This document shows positions 6,865 through 15,092 of a stretch of 15,853 nt of DNA, piece after piece (positions within the stretch are counted from its first letter, which is position 1; each line of letters opens with the position of its first letter). This DNA comes from CAZUVQ01 sp964623915 (lineage in GTDB: Bacteria; Bacillota; Clostridia; UMGS1883; UMGS1540). The position numbers and the translations under genes were made by a program. Under the pieces are notes generated by a model, which made no database searches, had not been told where the DNA came from, and saw only the letters and a list, made by a program, of their open reading frames with translations. Where the stretch lies: positions 1 to 15,853 of the forward strand of contig CAZUVQ010000035.1 of NCBI GenBank assembly GCA_964623915.1. The letters are read 5' to 3'.

Positions 6865-8224
6865 TGTTTATCCTCCTTCTGATATTTTTCAAATGTTTAT
6901 TAAACTTTTTCAAATCACCTTTTACTGTATTTAAGAAATCAGTCCATTCTTCGGTTATATTTTTTGTTTTCCACGTCATATCTGACTTTATACTGTTTAT
7001 AATTCCTGCAAGCCTTATAAAAAACACAAGTGCATTAAATAGAGGATACAAAAACGAGACATACCATAGGCCGGAATAATATTTTCTCAGTTCCTTAAAT
7101 TCCTTCAGATATGCTCGCACACAAAGGAAAAACAGAAAAGCACACAGACTGTATAAAAGAAACAGTATCCCTACAGAGCCAACAACCAAATAAATTGGAT
7201 AATTAATAAAAATCAAATATATTATTGCAAAATACCATATAGCCCGAGGAAATGCAAAGGTATGGTCATACATTAAAACACGTATCATAAAATTTTTAAA
7301 ATACTCCGATACTTTCAGCTTGTCTTTTAAAAACATATGGGAAACCTCTATTTCCCCTCTTTGCCATCTTTGCCTTTGAGTATAGAGCTTGTTATAGCTT
7401 TCTATGGGATCGACAAAAAACAGAGCATCCTCGCATATTTTGATATCGCAGTTTAAAAGATTTCTTAACTGAAAGGTAACATGTGTATCCTCGCCAACAG
7501 TTATGCTGTTATAAAGAAAGGTTTTCATTATCGCTGACTTGCGGAATGCCGAAAAAGCACCGGACAAGGTATACAAGCTTCCGAATTCCGATTGATAATT
7601 GCGCCCCGCTAAAAATGCGTTGCAATACTCAAACAATTCACATCGTCGTACCAGCCTCAGTAAAAGATCCTCTGTGCGCTCAATAAGCTCAGGATCAATT
7701 AAAACGGAACCGGTCATGCAATGTACGTCAAGGTTGACTTCGAATTTATTAACCAGTTTTTTTAATGCGGTTTTTTCAAGAAATCCATCGCTGTCCACAT
7801 TAATTATATACTTTCCACCGCTGTTGAAAAGAGCAAGGTTCAATGCCTTTGACTTGCCTTGTTCTGCCTTTAGCCACCAAAGCGAAAGGGTTTTAAACTC
7901 TGCTTGACACTTTACGAATACATCATAGCTGTTGTCAACGCTGCCGTTGTCTATGAGATATACGTCTATCATATTATTAGGATATTCACTTTCAAAAATA
8001 GATTTTAGACAGTTGTAAAGAGTGCCCTCAGAATTGTAAACAGGAACTATAACGGTAATTTCCGGATACTTTATTGGCGTTTTATGAAGTCGACCGTATA
8101 CTTTTTTCTCCACAAGCACAAAAGCACCGCCTATTGCGGGGGCAATCTCCCAAATAAGAGGTATGATAATCCATGCCATCCAAAAGATCAGCTCTTTAGT
8201 TATTCGTGTTATCAGTTCCTCCAT
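6857..8224 (-). CDS. Membrane family 2 glycosyltransferase of exosortase G loci
   Basis: 455-residue integral membrane glycosyltransferase resembling the family I remember as TIGR03111, found beside XrtG in Firmicutes. One N-terminal membrane segment (about 13-37) is followed by a cytoplasmic GT-A domain: ITVIVPVYNSEGTL (56-69), D144-x-D146 in NVDSDG, the acid E245-D246 in VGEDTHV, and Q283-x-x-R286-W287 in TQRQRWQRG. The D, DxD, ED and QxxRW set is that of processive enzymes such as cellulose or hyaluronan synthases. At least three membrane segments follow (about 326-345, 347-370, 384-409) with a basic tail. All catalytic motifs are intact. The start at 8224 overlaps xrtG by 29 bases. It could build a polysaccharide or add sugar to a lipid or protein; the product is not known. 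Confidence 0.9.
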   Translation of the reverse strand: MEELITRITKELIFWMAWIIIPLIWEIAPAIGGAFVLVEKKVYGRLHKTPIKYPEITVIVPVYNSEGTLYNCLKSIFESEYPNNMIDVYLIDNGSVDNSYDVFVKCQAEFKTLSLWWLKAEQGKSKALNLALFNSGGKYIINVDSDGFLEKTALKKLVNKFEVNLDVHCMTGSVLIDPELIERTEDLLLRLVRRCELFEYCNAFLAGRNYQSEFGSLYTLSGAFSAFRKSAIMKTFLYNSITVGEDTHVTFQLRNLLNCDIKICEDALFFVDPIESYNKLYTQRQRWQRGEIEVSHMFLKDKLKVSEYFKNFMIRVLMYDHTFAFPRAIWYFAIIYLIFINYPIYLVVGSVGILFLLYSLCAFLFFLCVRAYLKEFKELRKYYSGLWYVSFLYPLFNALVFFIRLAGIINSIKSDMTWKTKNITEEWTDFLNTVKGDLKKFNKHLKNIRRRINNE

Positions 8225-8801
8225 AATTAAACGCCCCCACTTTTTGCCTTATAATATGTGACTTGGTAAACACATGAAAGTACATTACAACTGAAAACCC
8301 GTAAAATATTATTCTTCCGAAAACAGTATGTGCAAAATAAAATATATTGTTTCCTCCGAAATAAATTACTAAGCAGATAATAAAAATCCTAAGCACGTTT
8401 GCGAAAAATATCCATCCGACCCCAACTATGCTTATAACCGTCTTTTCAGCCGTATTGTAAAGCGGAAAAAACCATAAAAGTGACAAAAATGCCAGCATTT
8501 CAATAATTCCGGAGCATTCATAATCTATATAAAATGATATAAAACTACTGTTTCTTGATATAAATATCAATGAATACTGTGAAAAGCTTTCATATATTCC
8601 AAAAAACTTTCCGGGTATTCCTGCAACCATAGCAACTGCGTTCCCCAAAGGCTTTGTAAGATAGGATTCAAAATAAAACATTGTGAAAAAGAAAAACCCG
8701 ACAGATCCTACAACAAACTTCGCAAAATACAGCTTTGCCCTTGTGAACACGGAAAGCAAGTAAACCCATATTAATAAAACAGAAAAAACAAGCAGATACA
8801 T
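8196..8801 (-). CDS. xrtG: Exosortase XrtG
   Basis: Integral membrane transpeptidase-like protease of 201 residues, almost entirely hydrophobic segments (about six or seven). Exosortases cut surface proteins near a C-terminal motif-membrane segment-basic tail signal. The three conserved residues are visible: C96 in DYECSGIIEM, R138 in ANVLRIF and H158 in FAHTVFGR. This Cys-Arg-His set, the small size, the Gram-positive setting and the neighbouring glycosyltransferase and PTPS-like genes identify the XrtG type (TIGR03110 as I recall). Its ATG shares one base with the stop of the upstream gene (TAATG), which encodes the likely substrate. Archaeosortase or other exosortase subtypes are less likely because their usual partners (EPS genes, PEP-CTERM proteins) are missing. 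Confidence 0.92.
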   Translation of the reverse strand: MYLLVFSVLLIWVYLLSVFTRAKLYFAKFVVGSVGFFFFTMFYFESYLTKPLGNAVAMVAGIPGKFFGIYESFSQYSLIFISRNSSFISFYIDYECSGIIEMLAFLSLLWFFPLYNTAEKTVISIVGVGWIFFANVLRIFIICLVIYFGGNNIFYFAHTVFGRIIFYGFSVVMYFHVFTKSHIIRQKVGAFNYGGTDNTNN

Positions 8802-9652
8802 TAGGTTCTCTTCCTTTTAAAATAATAATAACCAACCGCAATCAAGGCTGCAATTACAACGCCAATAACAGGTCCTGTGCTTGCCGTAGAAATAATAATA
8901 TAATCTTTCTTTGGCTCCGAATCGTCTTGCGTATGTACCTTGATTTTAATTTGATATCCCCATTTCGCATCTTTTATAAGCTCGCTTACGGGAATTGCAT
9001 ATTCAAGATAAACAGTATTCTTGTTTATAACGGTACAATTACCCTCACTGCTTGTAATATCTGTGCCGTTTACTTCGGTAAAAACAGAACCGTCATTAGT
9101 GTCATAGTTTGTTTTGATATCGTAATCTCCGTAATCAGTAAGCATTTCTGTGGTAATCTCGGTGCTTTGTGCATTGTTCCCATGAGAAAGCCTTATCATT
9201 ATATATAAAACATCAGAATTTTCATTCATCATCCATTTCAACTGAGAAATTTTATATTTTGGCCCTTTTTTATCATCTTGAACATGCACTGACTCGGGCT
9301 CTGAAGCAGGCTTAGGCACTACCTCTGATTCTGGCTCTGCTGTGGATTCGCGCTCGGTTGTTGTACCTGGCTCGGTTGTAGTTTCTGTCTCGGTTGTAGA
9401 TGCATCTTCGTGTATAGGTTCAACCTCTGATACTGATTCGGGTTCAGTTATAGGCTCTGTCTCTGATGTTGATTCGGGTTCAGCCTGTGGGATAGGCTCG
9501 GGATTGTCATTTAAATCGGTTTCGTCCGTCGAATTAATCGATGGTTTGTCAACCCAATCCGAAAAATCACCGTCTATAACAATTTCCTCTGAAAAGCATT
9601 TTGTGCCTAAAACAGCAATAGAAATAAGCAGCACGACAATCATTTTTTTCAT
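8801..9652 (-). CDS. Firmicu-CTERM-like surface protein, likely XrtG substrate
   Basis: 283-residue exported protein. A signal peptide (1-21) precedes IVIDGDFSDW (24-33), a start typical of small Gram-positive proteins found with XrtG. Residues 50-124 are a Glu/Pro/Ser/Thr-rich linker built on a 12-residue period. A globular beta-rich domain follows (about 131-255, with KISQLKWMMNENSDVLYI). The C-terminus is a sorting-type tail: STGP (258-261), a hydrophobic segment (262-278) and KRKR (279-282), like the Firmicu-CTERM signal (TIGR04145 as I recall). C19 is not in a proper lipobox, so it is not a clear lipoprotein. ATG overlaps the upstream stop by 4 bases (ATGA) and the gene is followed directly by xrtG, so processing by XrtG is the natural reading. 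The Ser/Thr-rich linker could be glycosylated. Confidence 0.87.
   Translation of the reverse strand: MKKMIVVLLISIAVLGTKCFSEEIVIDGDFSDWVDKPSINSTDETDLNDNPEPIPQAEPESTSETEPITEPESVSEVEPIHEDASTTETETTTEPGTTTERESTAEPESEVVPKPASEPESVHVQDDKKGPKYKISQLKWMMNENSDVLYIMIRLSHGNNAQSTEITTEMLTDYGDYDIKTNYDTNDGSVFTEVNGTDITSSEGNCTVINKNTVYLEYAIPVSELIKDAKWGYQIKIKVHTQDDSEPKKDYIIISTASTGPVIGVVIAALIAVGYYYFKRKRT
9290..9481 (-). repeat. 36-bp (12-residue) imperfect tandem repeat in surface protein gene
   Basis: Within the likely XrtG substrate, a Glu recurs every 12 residues at 58, 70, 82, 94, 106 and 118, followed by Pro in all but one case. The clearest units are EPESTSETEPIT and EPESVSEVEPIH. At the DNA level GATTCGGGTTCAG occurs at 9435-9447 and again at 9471-9483, exactly 36 bases apart. 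About five units are present, increasingly diverged. Such in-frame arrays can gain or lose units by slippage without breaking the frame. Confidence 0.85.
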
Positions 9653-12612
9653 TTAACCTTTTTCCCTCCCGTCCTGATTACAAACGCAAAAAACGCAAGT
9701 GTCAGTAAAAACCCAAAGATACTTATAATTAAGCCCTTCCCGATATACGGATATGTAATATCAATCTGTGTATGTAAAGACACTGTGCATAGAAGATTAT
9801 GCAGCGTTTGTGTATCCTGCTTTGAAACGAAGGCATCAAGATTTGCAAGTGTTGTATTGACATTTCCAATTGGCGCGTCGATATATATTTTTGTTCCCTC
9901 ATACCTTATGTCAATGGGAACAACATCCCTTTCGGGCAATGTTTCCGCATTTTTTCCCATCACACCTGCATATATATCCTTCATCATGTTGTCCTCGTTT
10001 ACCATGCCATGGTACAGTAAATTAAAACCAACATATGTGATGTTACTGTTATTGCCTTTTCCGATAAAGGTAAGCTTATTTCCTCCCATCCATGAAAAGC
10101 CGGTAGGATTCGGTACTTCCTCAAGATAAACAGTATTCCATTTTCTAAATTCTTCCTTAAATGTTGTCGGAAAATACACCTCGCCCGAAACATGCAAATC
10201 GGGAAGCCTGTTTTCGAACTGTATCGGCTGTGCCGTAACTCCCATAAAGGTAAGTCTGTTAGTTATAGGGTCGTTTGGCACAGCGTTCATGTCAACAATA
10301 ACCTTGATGCCCCTATCAGCGGCATCATACAAAAGCTTTTCGGCGGCTTTCTTGTTTCTGTAGGAAAAACCGGAAACATAAACCATTTCATACTCAGTAA
10401 TCTCCTCAAGACTGTAATCCTCAAGAACAAGGCTGTTTCCTATTTGATATCCGGGGAACTGAAGAGAAATATTGCTTGCCCTGTCACCTATAGCAAGACC
10501 GTAGTATTTCGATATAAGCCCAAAGGATTCAGGGGTCTCCCTCTTATACAAATATCCGTTGTTATATTCCTTAATCATTTTGTAGCCGCTTTTGTAGGCA
10601 TTATAGTCGAGTTTTGCAAATTTCTTTACCTTGTCCTTTTTAACAAGCACAGTGTCACACCCAAGCTCAAGACAGCGGTCAAACATAAATCCGTAATATT
10701 CCTTTTCTAATGCGGTATTTATTAGCACGATATTCTGTGAGGTTGAAGCACCCTGCCAAGCCCAGCCATATGCATACTGTGTCATCCTTTTATCCGAGCA
10801 AATACGATAAGACGGAAAAGAACCGAATTCGCTTAAATCCATAATTGCAGTACGCTGACTTGTCAGCTCGGAAACCTCATCATACATATTTAAGAGGTCA
10901 GGCGACGGATTGCTGTTAAATGCCAATATTTTGAACGAAGCCGCACAATCTACAAAAATTAAAGCCATCAACAAAATTAGTGTTATGCGCTTAGCGTTTT
11001 TCCATAAGATTATGCTTAGCGAGAAAACAGCATATGCAATAGGCGTAAAACGCATCATCCAAAGCAGTTGATTAAGCGGTAGCTTTATTAAAATTGGTAC
11101 AAGCGCCGTTGTTGTTCCTAAAAATACTGTTAAAAGGGTTGAAAACCCGGGCATGCTTTTTTTATTTGAAAGAAACACACCTGCAAGAGCAACCACCACA
11201 AAGGCGATTCCGAAATAATATATCTCTATATTCTTAAACCTTAGCATGGGATTTAACGATTGAGTGGCAGGGAATGTCAAAAGCTTCATAACCTCAGACA
11301 CCGCTTCAGCGTCAATCGACATAAGTCCACCCTGCAAAGCCGGATAAAGCCACACCCCACAAAGAGATATGCCCAGCAGCATACCAATTATTATGTGAGA
11401 TGGCCTTACAAAGGTTTTGCTTTGCGCACCATAATATATGAGGAATATAAAGGTGGTTATTCCGAGCATTGCGGCAATCATAAGATGGCACATGCTAATT
11501 AGCGACATTGTAACTACAACCGCCGCCAAAGCAATAAGCTTTTTGTATTCGATATACTGAAAGATAAAGAAAAACATATAAGGAAGCAAAAAAGCTATTG
11601 TTATACGAGGTATGTTGCCTTCCGAAAAAAACACCCTTACGTTATCCGGCATGCAAAACCATAATACTCCAATCAAAACGGAAACAAAAACCCTTTTCTC
11701 TTTAATTCCCCATAAAAGCCACCCTGCCGCACCGACAGTATAACAAAAGTATACGAACAAATTATATGCAGAAATTGCATCACCCTTTGTCATAAACTGC
11801 AAAGATGCCATAATGTAATAGGGTATAGGTGCCCAATATCTAAAAGGTTGTATTCCGTTATACCAAAGACTGGTGTAAAGCGGATAAAACTGACCTTCTT
11901 TAATTGACTTATACAACAAATCTGCTTTAAATACATGACCGAATGAGTCAGAACCCCAAGGGTTCCTGCCCTTTCTGTTTATGTATAGCAAAAGCAATAT
12001 GCCGGACACTAAAATAAAAAGAACTGCGGCAGCTGATTTTAAAAATAAATGCCCATATTCCTTTTTAGCCGGTACGCTCTTTTCAGATATAAAAGCCTCC
12101 TGCTTATCATCCTTCAAGGGCTCAAAAATTTCCTCTGCCGGCTCTGATACAATTACCGACTTTTTAGGGGTTGTCACCAGTTCAACTGTATGAAATATAA
12201 TGTCACTCAAATATTTTTTTGCGTTGGCAATCCGCTTGTTTTCGTCGGTGCATGACTTGTTTCTTACAACATACACTCGGGTTGGTGTTTCACTTATTTC
12301 AAGCTTGTCGAGCTTGAAGTTGTACAGAGAAAGAAGTGAATTTATTTTATTGAAAAAAATCTCTCCGATATTTTCCAGTGTTGGCTCAATATCCGCAAAC
12401 TCGGGGTGAGAGTTTAGCTCAGTATTTGAATATTCGTCAAGCATAATGTTTATTACATTTTCAATATTATGAAATTGATTCAACTGGCTGTTGGCGTCAA
12501 TATACAATGTTATATTCCATGTGTGAGAGTGACAATCGCTTCTTTTGTCTTGTATATTGATATAGTGCTGTGCAAACAGCTTGAACTTTAAGCGATATGC
12601 CATATACTTCAT
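9649..12612 (-). CDS. PTPS-like domain fused to large multi-spanning membrane protein
   Basis: 987-residue protein. Residues 1-120 resemble 6-pyruvoyl-tetrahydropterin synthase (the type I recall as TIGR03112): zinc-ligand histidines H16, H28 and H30 (HSHTW), the EPTLENIGE helix and E108 in SETPTR, matching the pterin-binding WETPT of QueD-like enzymes. The normal catalytic cysteine, several residues before the HxH, is absent; C27 directly precedes H28. An acidic linker leads to a first membrane segment (190-210), then a loop with WGSDSFGH (219-226) and RYWAP, and roughly ten more hydrophobic segments. A soluble, probably external, domain follows, then a final membrane segment and KKVK. The multi-spanning layout with an Asp in the first external loop recalls GT-C glycosyltransferases, which is an inference. 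The stop overlaps the surface protein start (ATGA). The start ATG at 12612 has GGAG five bases upstream. Confidence 0.85.
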   Translation of the reverse strand: MKYMAYRLKFKLFAQHYINIQDKRSDCHSHTWNITLYIDANSQLNQFHNIENVINIMLDEYSNTELNSHPEFADIEPTLENIGEIFFNKINSLLSLYNFKLDKLEISETPTRVYVVRNKSCTDENKRIANAKKYLSDIIFHTVELVTTPKKSVIVSEPAEEIFEPLKDDKQEAFISEKSVPAKKEYGHLFLKSAAAVLFILVSGILLLLYINRKGRNPWGSDSFGHVFKADLLYKSIKEGQFYPLYTSLWYNGIQPFRYWAPIPYYIMASLQFMTKGDAISAYNLFVYFCYTVGAAGWLLWGIKEKRVFVSVLIGVLWFCMPDNVRVFFSEGNIPRITIAFLLPYMFFFIFQYIEYKKLIALAAVVVTMSLISMCHLMIAAMLGITTFIFLIYYGAQSKTFVRPSHIIIGMLLGISLCGVWLYPALQGGLMSIDAEAVSEVMKLLTFPATQSLNPMLRFKNIEIYYFGIAFVVVALAGVFLSNKKSMPGFSTLLTVFLGTTTALVPILIKLPLNQLLWMMRFTPIAYAVFSLSIILWKNAKRITLILLMALIFVDCAASFKILAFNSNPSPDLLNMYDEVSELTSQRTAIMDLSEFGSFPSYRICSDKRMTQYAYGWAWQGASTSQNIVLINTALEKEYYGFMFDRCLELGCDTVLVKKDKVKKFAKLDYNAYKSGYKMIKEYNNGYLYKRETPESFGLISKYYGLAIGDRASNISLQFPGYQIGNSLVLEDYSLEEITEYEMVYVSGFSYRNKKAAEKLLYDAADRGIKVIVDMNAVPNDPITNRLTFMGVTAQPIQFENRLPDLHVSGEVYFPTTFKEEFRKWNTVYLEEVPNPTGFSWMGGNKLTFIGKGNNSNITYVGFNLLYHGMVNEDNMMKDIYAGVMGKNAETLPERDVVPIDIRYEGTKIYIDAPIGNVNTTLANLDAFVSKQDTQTLHNLLCTVSLHTQIDITYPYIGKGLIISIFGFLLTLAFFAFVIRTGGKKVK

Positions 12613-12665
12613 ATAAACTCCATTAGCCCTTCCTGCTCATATTAAGGTGTGGGATGTGCGCTTTC

Positions 12666-14450
12666 TCAGTTGAGCAAAGTATTACCGTCTGACGTTTCAT
12701 CTAAAACAACCTTCACAAAAGCTTTTGCCAGCTCCGGATCGAAATGAGTACCGGAACAGTTTATTATTTCTTCCAATGATTCCCCAACGCTATATTTTTC
12801 TTTATATACTCTTTTGCTGGTCATAGCGTCAAAGGCATCAACAATTGAGATAATTCTTGCTTCTATAGTGATTTCCTCACCTGCAAGACCCTTTGGATAA
12901 CCCTTTCCGTCCCATCGTTCGTGATGCTGCATAATATGCTTCGCTATAAGCTTGAGCCTCGGTGATGCTATTGCAATGTTGTATCCGACTGTGGGATGGG
13001 TTTTCATTACCTCAAATTCATCCTCTGTAAGGGAACCCTCTTTGTTGAGAATGTCATCAGGCATCGCAATTTTACCCACATCATGCAGGTAAGCCAAAAG
13101 CCCCAATTGTCTGATTTTCTTTTCATCCATACCGATAGCAGAGGCAAGCTTTTCAGCGTAAACCTTAATTCTCTCACAGTGTTCTTCTGTTTCGCTCGTC
13201 CTTTCGTGCAGAATCTTCCTGAGCATATTTATAGAACCGCTGTGCATGCTGTATGCTGATGAAAGTTTGTCCGAATTAAGATTGTTCTCAGCCTCAAGCA
13301 TTACGTCATATATATTGTCATCCTCCGTAACTTTTGTGCTAATTCCAAATGAAAACTCAACGGAGAGATGCTCAAACCTGTTTTGTACTTCTTTTGATAT
13401 TGTAATAAGCTTTTGTACCGCTTCCTCATATGACGTATTAATCATTACTATTGCAAATTCATCAGTACCATATCGTGAAAAAACATCGCTATCACTGCAT
13501 TTTTCCTTTAAAACCTGTGCAATTCCGATTAAAACACTATCTCCCTCAGAATATCCGAAAGTGCTGTTTATAAGCTTTAAACCGTCAATATCAATGAGTG
13601 CAATAGAAACGGGAAGAAAAATCTCTGCTTCAAGCTTTGGATAAAAAATATCGAAAAATTTCCTGTTATATGTTCCGGTTAGGTAGTCGCAAATAGAAAG
13701 CTTTTCAAACTTATCATCAAGCTCGGAAACGTTTTCTTTAAGCCTGGTTATCAGATTTTGATTATTTTCAGTTATCACCGCATGTTCACTTACGGTCGTG
13801 TTATATTTGTAAGTTGCGTAGCAAAGCAGCGTGCACAGCAATATCAATAAAAACGAGTACACATAAGAAAACGCATACAAGGTGTTTTTTCTTCCCTCAT
13901 AATCATAAATGCTAAGTATGTATTTTTCATCCGTTACGCTTCCCAGTATATACCTGCTGCTGTTGTGCTCGAATACAATCCATGTTATATACTCTTTGCC
14001 CTTTGCATGGTTTTTCACAAAATAATCAGTTCCGCTATTGCCTTTTTCCATCGCCTCAAGCACCTCGAGAAGATGATAGCCACCGGCATATGAGTAAGCT
14101 CCGTACGTATCCCTTATTGTTTTCCCGGAATAAACTCCGGTAAACACGGAATTATTTTCAAACAATACTTTGTTGTCACGGTAAAAAACCACATAACTTG
14201 CTTCGTTAAACTTAAGCTTGTGAATCGCATCGTCTAAAACATACTCTTCGAAATCATCACGCGCCTTTGCATCATTTATGAAACTATTGAGCGTTGTTTT
14301 CTGCCAAGACGTCCACTCGTTAATAATTGAGGACTTATAGTTGTTGTTCTCTTGATCCAATACAATATATAAAAAAAAAATGAATAAAACGGTAATGAGA
14401 ACAACTGCAATAATATTTAACTGATAGCGCAGATTATATTTTCGAAGCAT
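12666..14450 (-). CDS. Membrane sensor with degenerate GGDEF and intact HD-GYP domain
   Basis: 594-residue cyclic-di-GMP signalling protein. Two membrane segments (about 11-31 and 191-213) enclose an external sensor domain of about 160 residues, then a short coiled coil. The GGDEF domain (about 250-400) keeps DYLTGTYNR but its signature reads RYGTDEF (326-332), with Thr for the second Gly, and the usual FKxxND block reads LKLINS, so cyclase activity is doubtful. The HD-GYP domain (about 408-583) is intact: H456-D457 in HDVGK, H485, HHERWDGKGYPKGL (509-522) and D538 in IVDAFDAMT. These are the metal and GYP motifs of c-di-GMP phosphodiesterases. It lies inside the exosortase G operon, 7 bases after a PTPS-like gene, so it probably lowers c-di-GMP in response to an external signal. 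The degenerate GGDEF may bind nucleotide as a regulator. Confidence 0.93.
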   Translation of the reverse strand: MLRKYNLRYQLNIIAVVLITVLFIFFLYIVLDQENNNYKSSIINEWTSWQKTTLNSFINDAKARDDFEEYVLDDAIHKLKFNEASYVVFYRDNKVLFENNSVFTGVYSGKTIRDTYGAYSYAGGYHLLEVLEAMEKGNSGTDYFVKNHAKGKEYITWIVFEHNSSRYILGSVTDEKYILSIYDYEGRKNTLYAFSYVYSFLLILLCTLLCYATYKYNTTVSEHAVITENNQNLITRLKENVSELDDKFEKLSICDYLTGTYNRKFFDIFYPKLEAEIFLPVSIALIDIDGLKLINSTFGYSEGDSVLIGIAQVLKEKCSDSDVFSRYGTDEFAIVMINTSYEEAVQKLITISKEVQNRFEHLSVEFSFGISTKVTEDDNIYDVMLEAENNLNSDKLSSAYSMHSGSINMLRKILHERTSETEEHCERIKVYAEKLASAIGMDEKKIRQLGLLAYLHDVGKIAMPDDILNKEGSLTEDEFEVMKTHPTVGYNIAIASPRLKLIAKHIMQHHERWDGKGYPKGLAGEEITIEARIISIVDAFDAMTSKRVYKEKYSVGESLEEIINCSGTHFDPELAKAFVKVVLDETSDGNTLLN

Positions 14451-14457
14451 TCCGTTT

Positions 14458-15081
14458 TCATCCCCTTGTGATAATTATTACATAGCATGATGACAGCACT
14501 ATAATGGCTGTGACGATAAGTATCCAGTATTTTTTTGATAAATTCATAAACCTTTTTGGTGATTCGGTAGGCGAATGTATATCCAAAGGCTCATCAATTT
14601 CACAAGCTTCCACATTCAAGTCAGAGCCCGGTGTTATTTGCGTAAGAAGGTCATTTGCTTCATCCTCAACGAATTTGGAATTGAAAATCGAATTAAAGCT
14701 TCCTATATCATTTTGTGGGCTGCTATTTGTAATATCTATGATAAATGATCTGGAAGGCGTCTCACTTACTAATATTCTTGACATAATAAACCCTTTTGCA
14801 ATAAACGTGGTTCCAAGCTCTTTTTGAAGATACATGGTGACGTTTTCTAAAGTTGGATTAATAGCGTCAAAAGGTGGGATATTATTCATGTTTTTGTTCT
14901 GATATGGGCGCAAAAATACATCAACCATCTTTTCAACCTCTGAAAACGCTATAAAACCGTTGTTCTGCTTAAAAAGATCGACAACAATCTCCCAAGTGTG
15001 TGGGTGAACCTCGCCCATATAATCATCTATCTTTATGGAATGCATTACATTTAAGTAAAATTTATATCTGTATTCCTGCAT
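14458..15081 (-). CDS. Membrane-anchored PTPS-like protein
   Basis: 207-residue protein paralogous to the N-terminal part of the 987-residue protein in the same operon. The PTPS-like domain (1-118) has H14, H26 and H28 (VHPHTWEI) with the same spacing as its larger relative, NPTLENVTMYL (75-85) and E107 in SETPSR. No cysteine stands near the catalytic position (V25 precedes the first His of HxH), so ordinary PTPS or QueD chemistry is unlikely. A low-complexity linker (119-180) ends in one membrane segment (about 184-205) and a three-residue tail, predicting a cytoplasmic domain tethered to the membrane. The ribosome site AGAGGA precedes the ATG at 15081, and the spacing to the GtrA gene is 11 bases. 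A role as zinc- or pterin-binding partner of the larger protein is possible; the function is unknown. Confidence 0.82.
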   Translation of the reverse strand: MQEYRYKFYLNVMHSIKIDDYMGEVHPHTWEIVVDLFKQNNGFIAFSEVEKMVDVFLRPYQNKNMNNIPPFDAINPTLENVTMYLQKELGTTFIAKGFIMSRILVSETPSRSFIIDITNSSPQNDIGSFNSIFNSKFVEDEANDLLTQITPGSDLNVEACEIDEPLDIHSPTESPKRFMNLSKKYWILIVTAIIVLSSCYVIIITRG

Positions 15082-15092
15082 TTTTAAGTCCT

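Noticed and set aside
9290..9481. 36-bp periodic repeats considered as a CRISPR array
   Set aside because: The repeats are contiguous, imperfect and in frame with no spacers; they encode a 12-residue peptide repeat.
9587..9605. C19 of the surface protein as a lipoprotein cysteine
   Set aside because: The preceding residues (LGTK) do not fit a lipobox, which needs a small residue directly before Cys.
9342..9656. Plus-strand ORF with Ser/Val repeats opposite the surface protein gene
   Set aside because: It is the antisense reading of the 36-bp coding repeat, has no ribosome site, and the minus-strand frame has a signal peptide and operon coupling.
10192..10710. Plus-strand ORF of 172 codons inside the 987-residue protein gene
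   Set aside because: No recognisable domain or ribosome site; it lies fully opposite a coherent membrane protein in a tight operon.
13246..13644. Plus-strand ORF of 132 codons opposite the GGDEF/HD-GYP gene
   Set aside because: The minus strand encodes intact conserved motifs across this span; the plus-strand product has no family features.
14458..15081. Calling this gene queD or a tetrahydropterin synthase
   Set aside because: The catalytic cysteine is missing, a membrane anchor is present, and no queuosine or folate genes are nearby.
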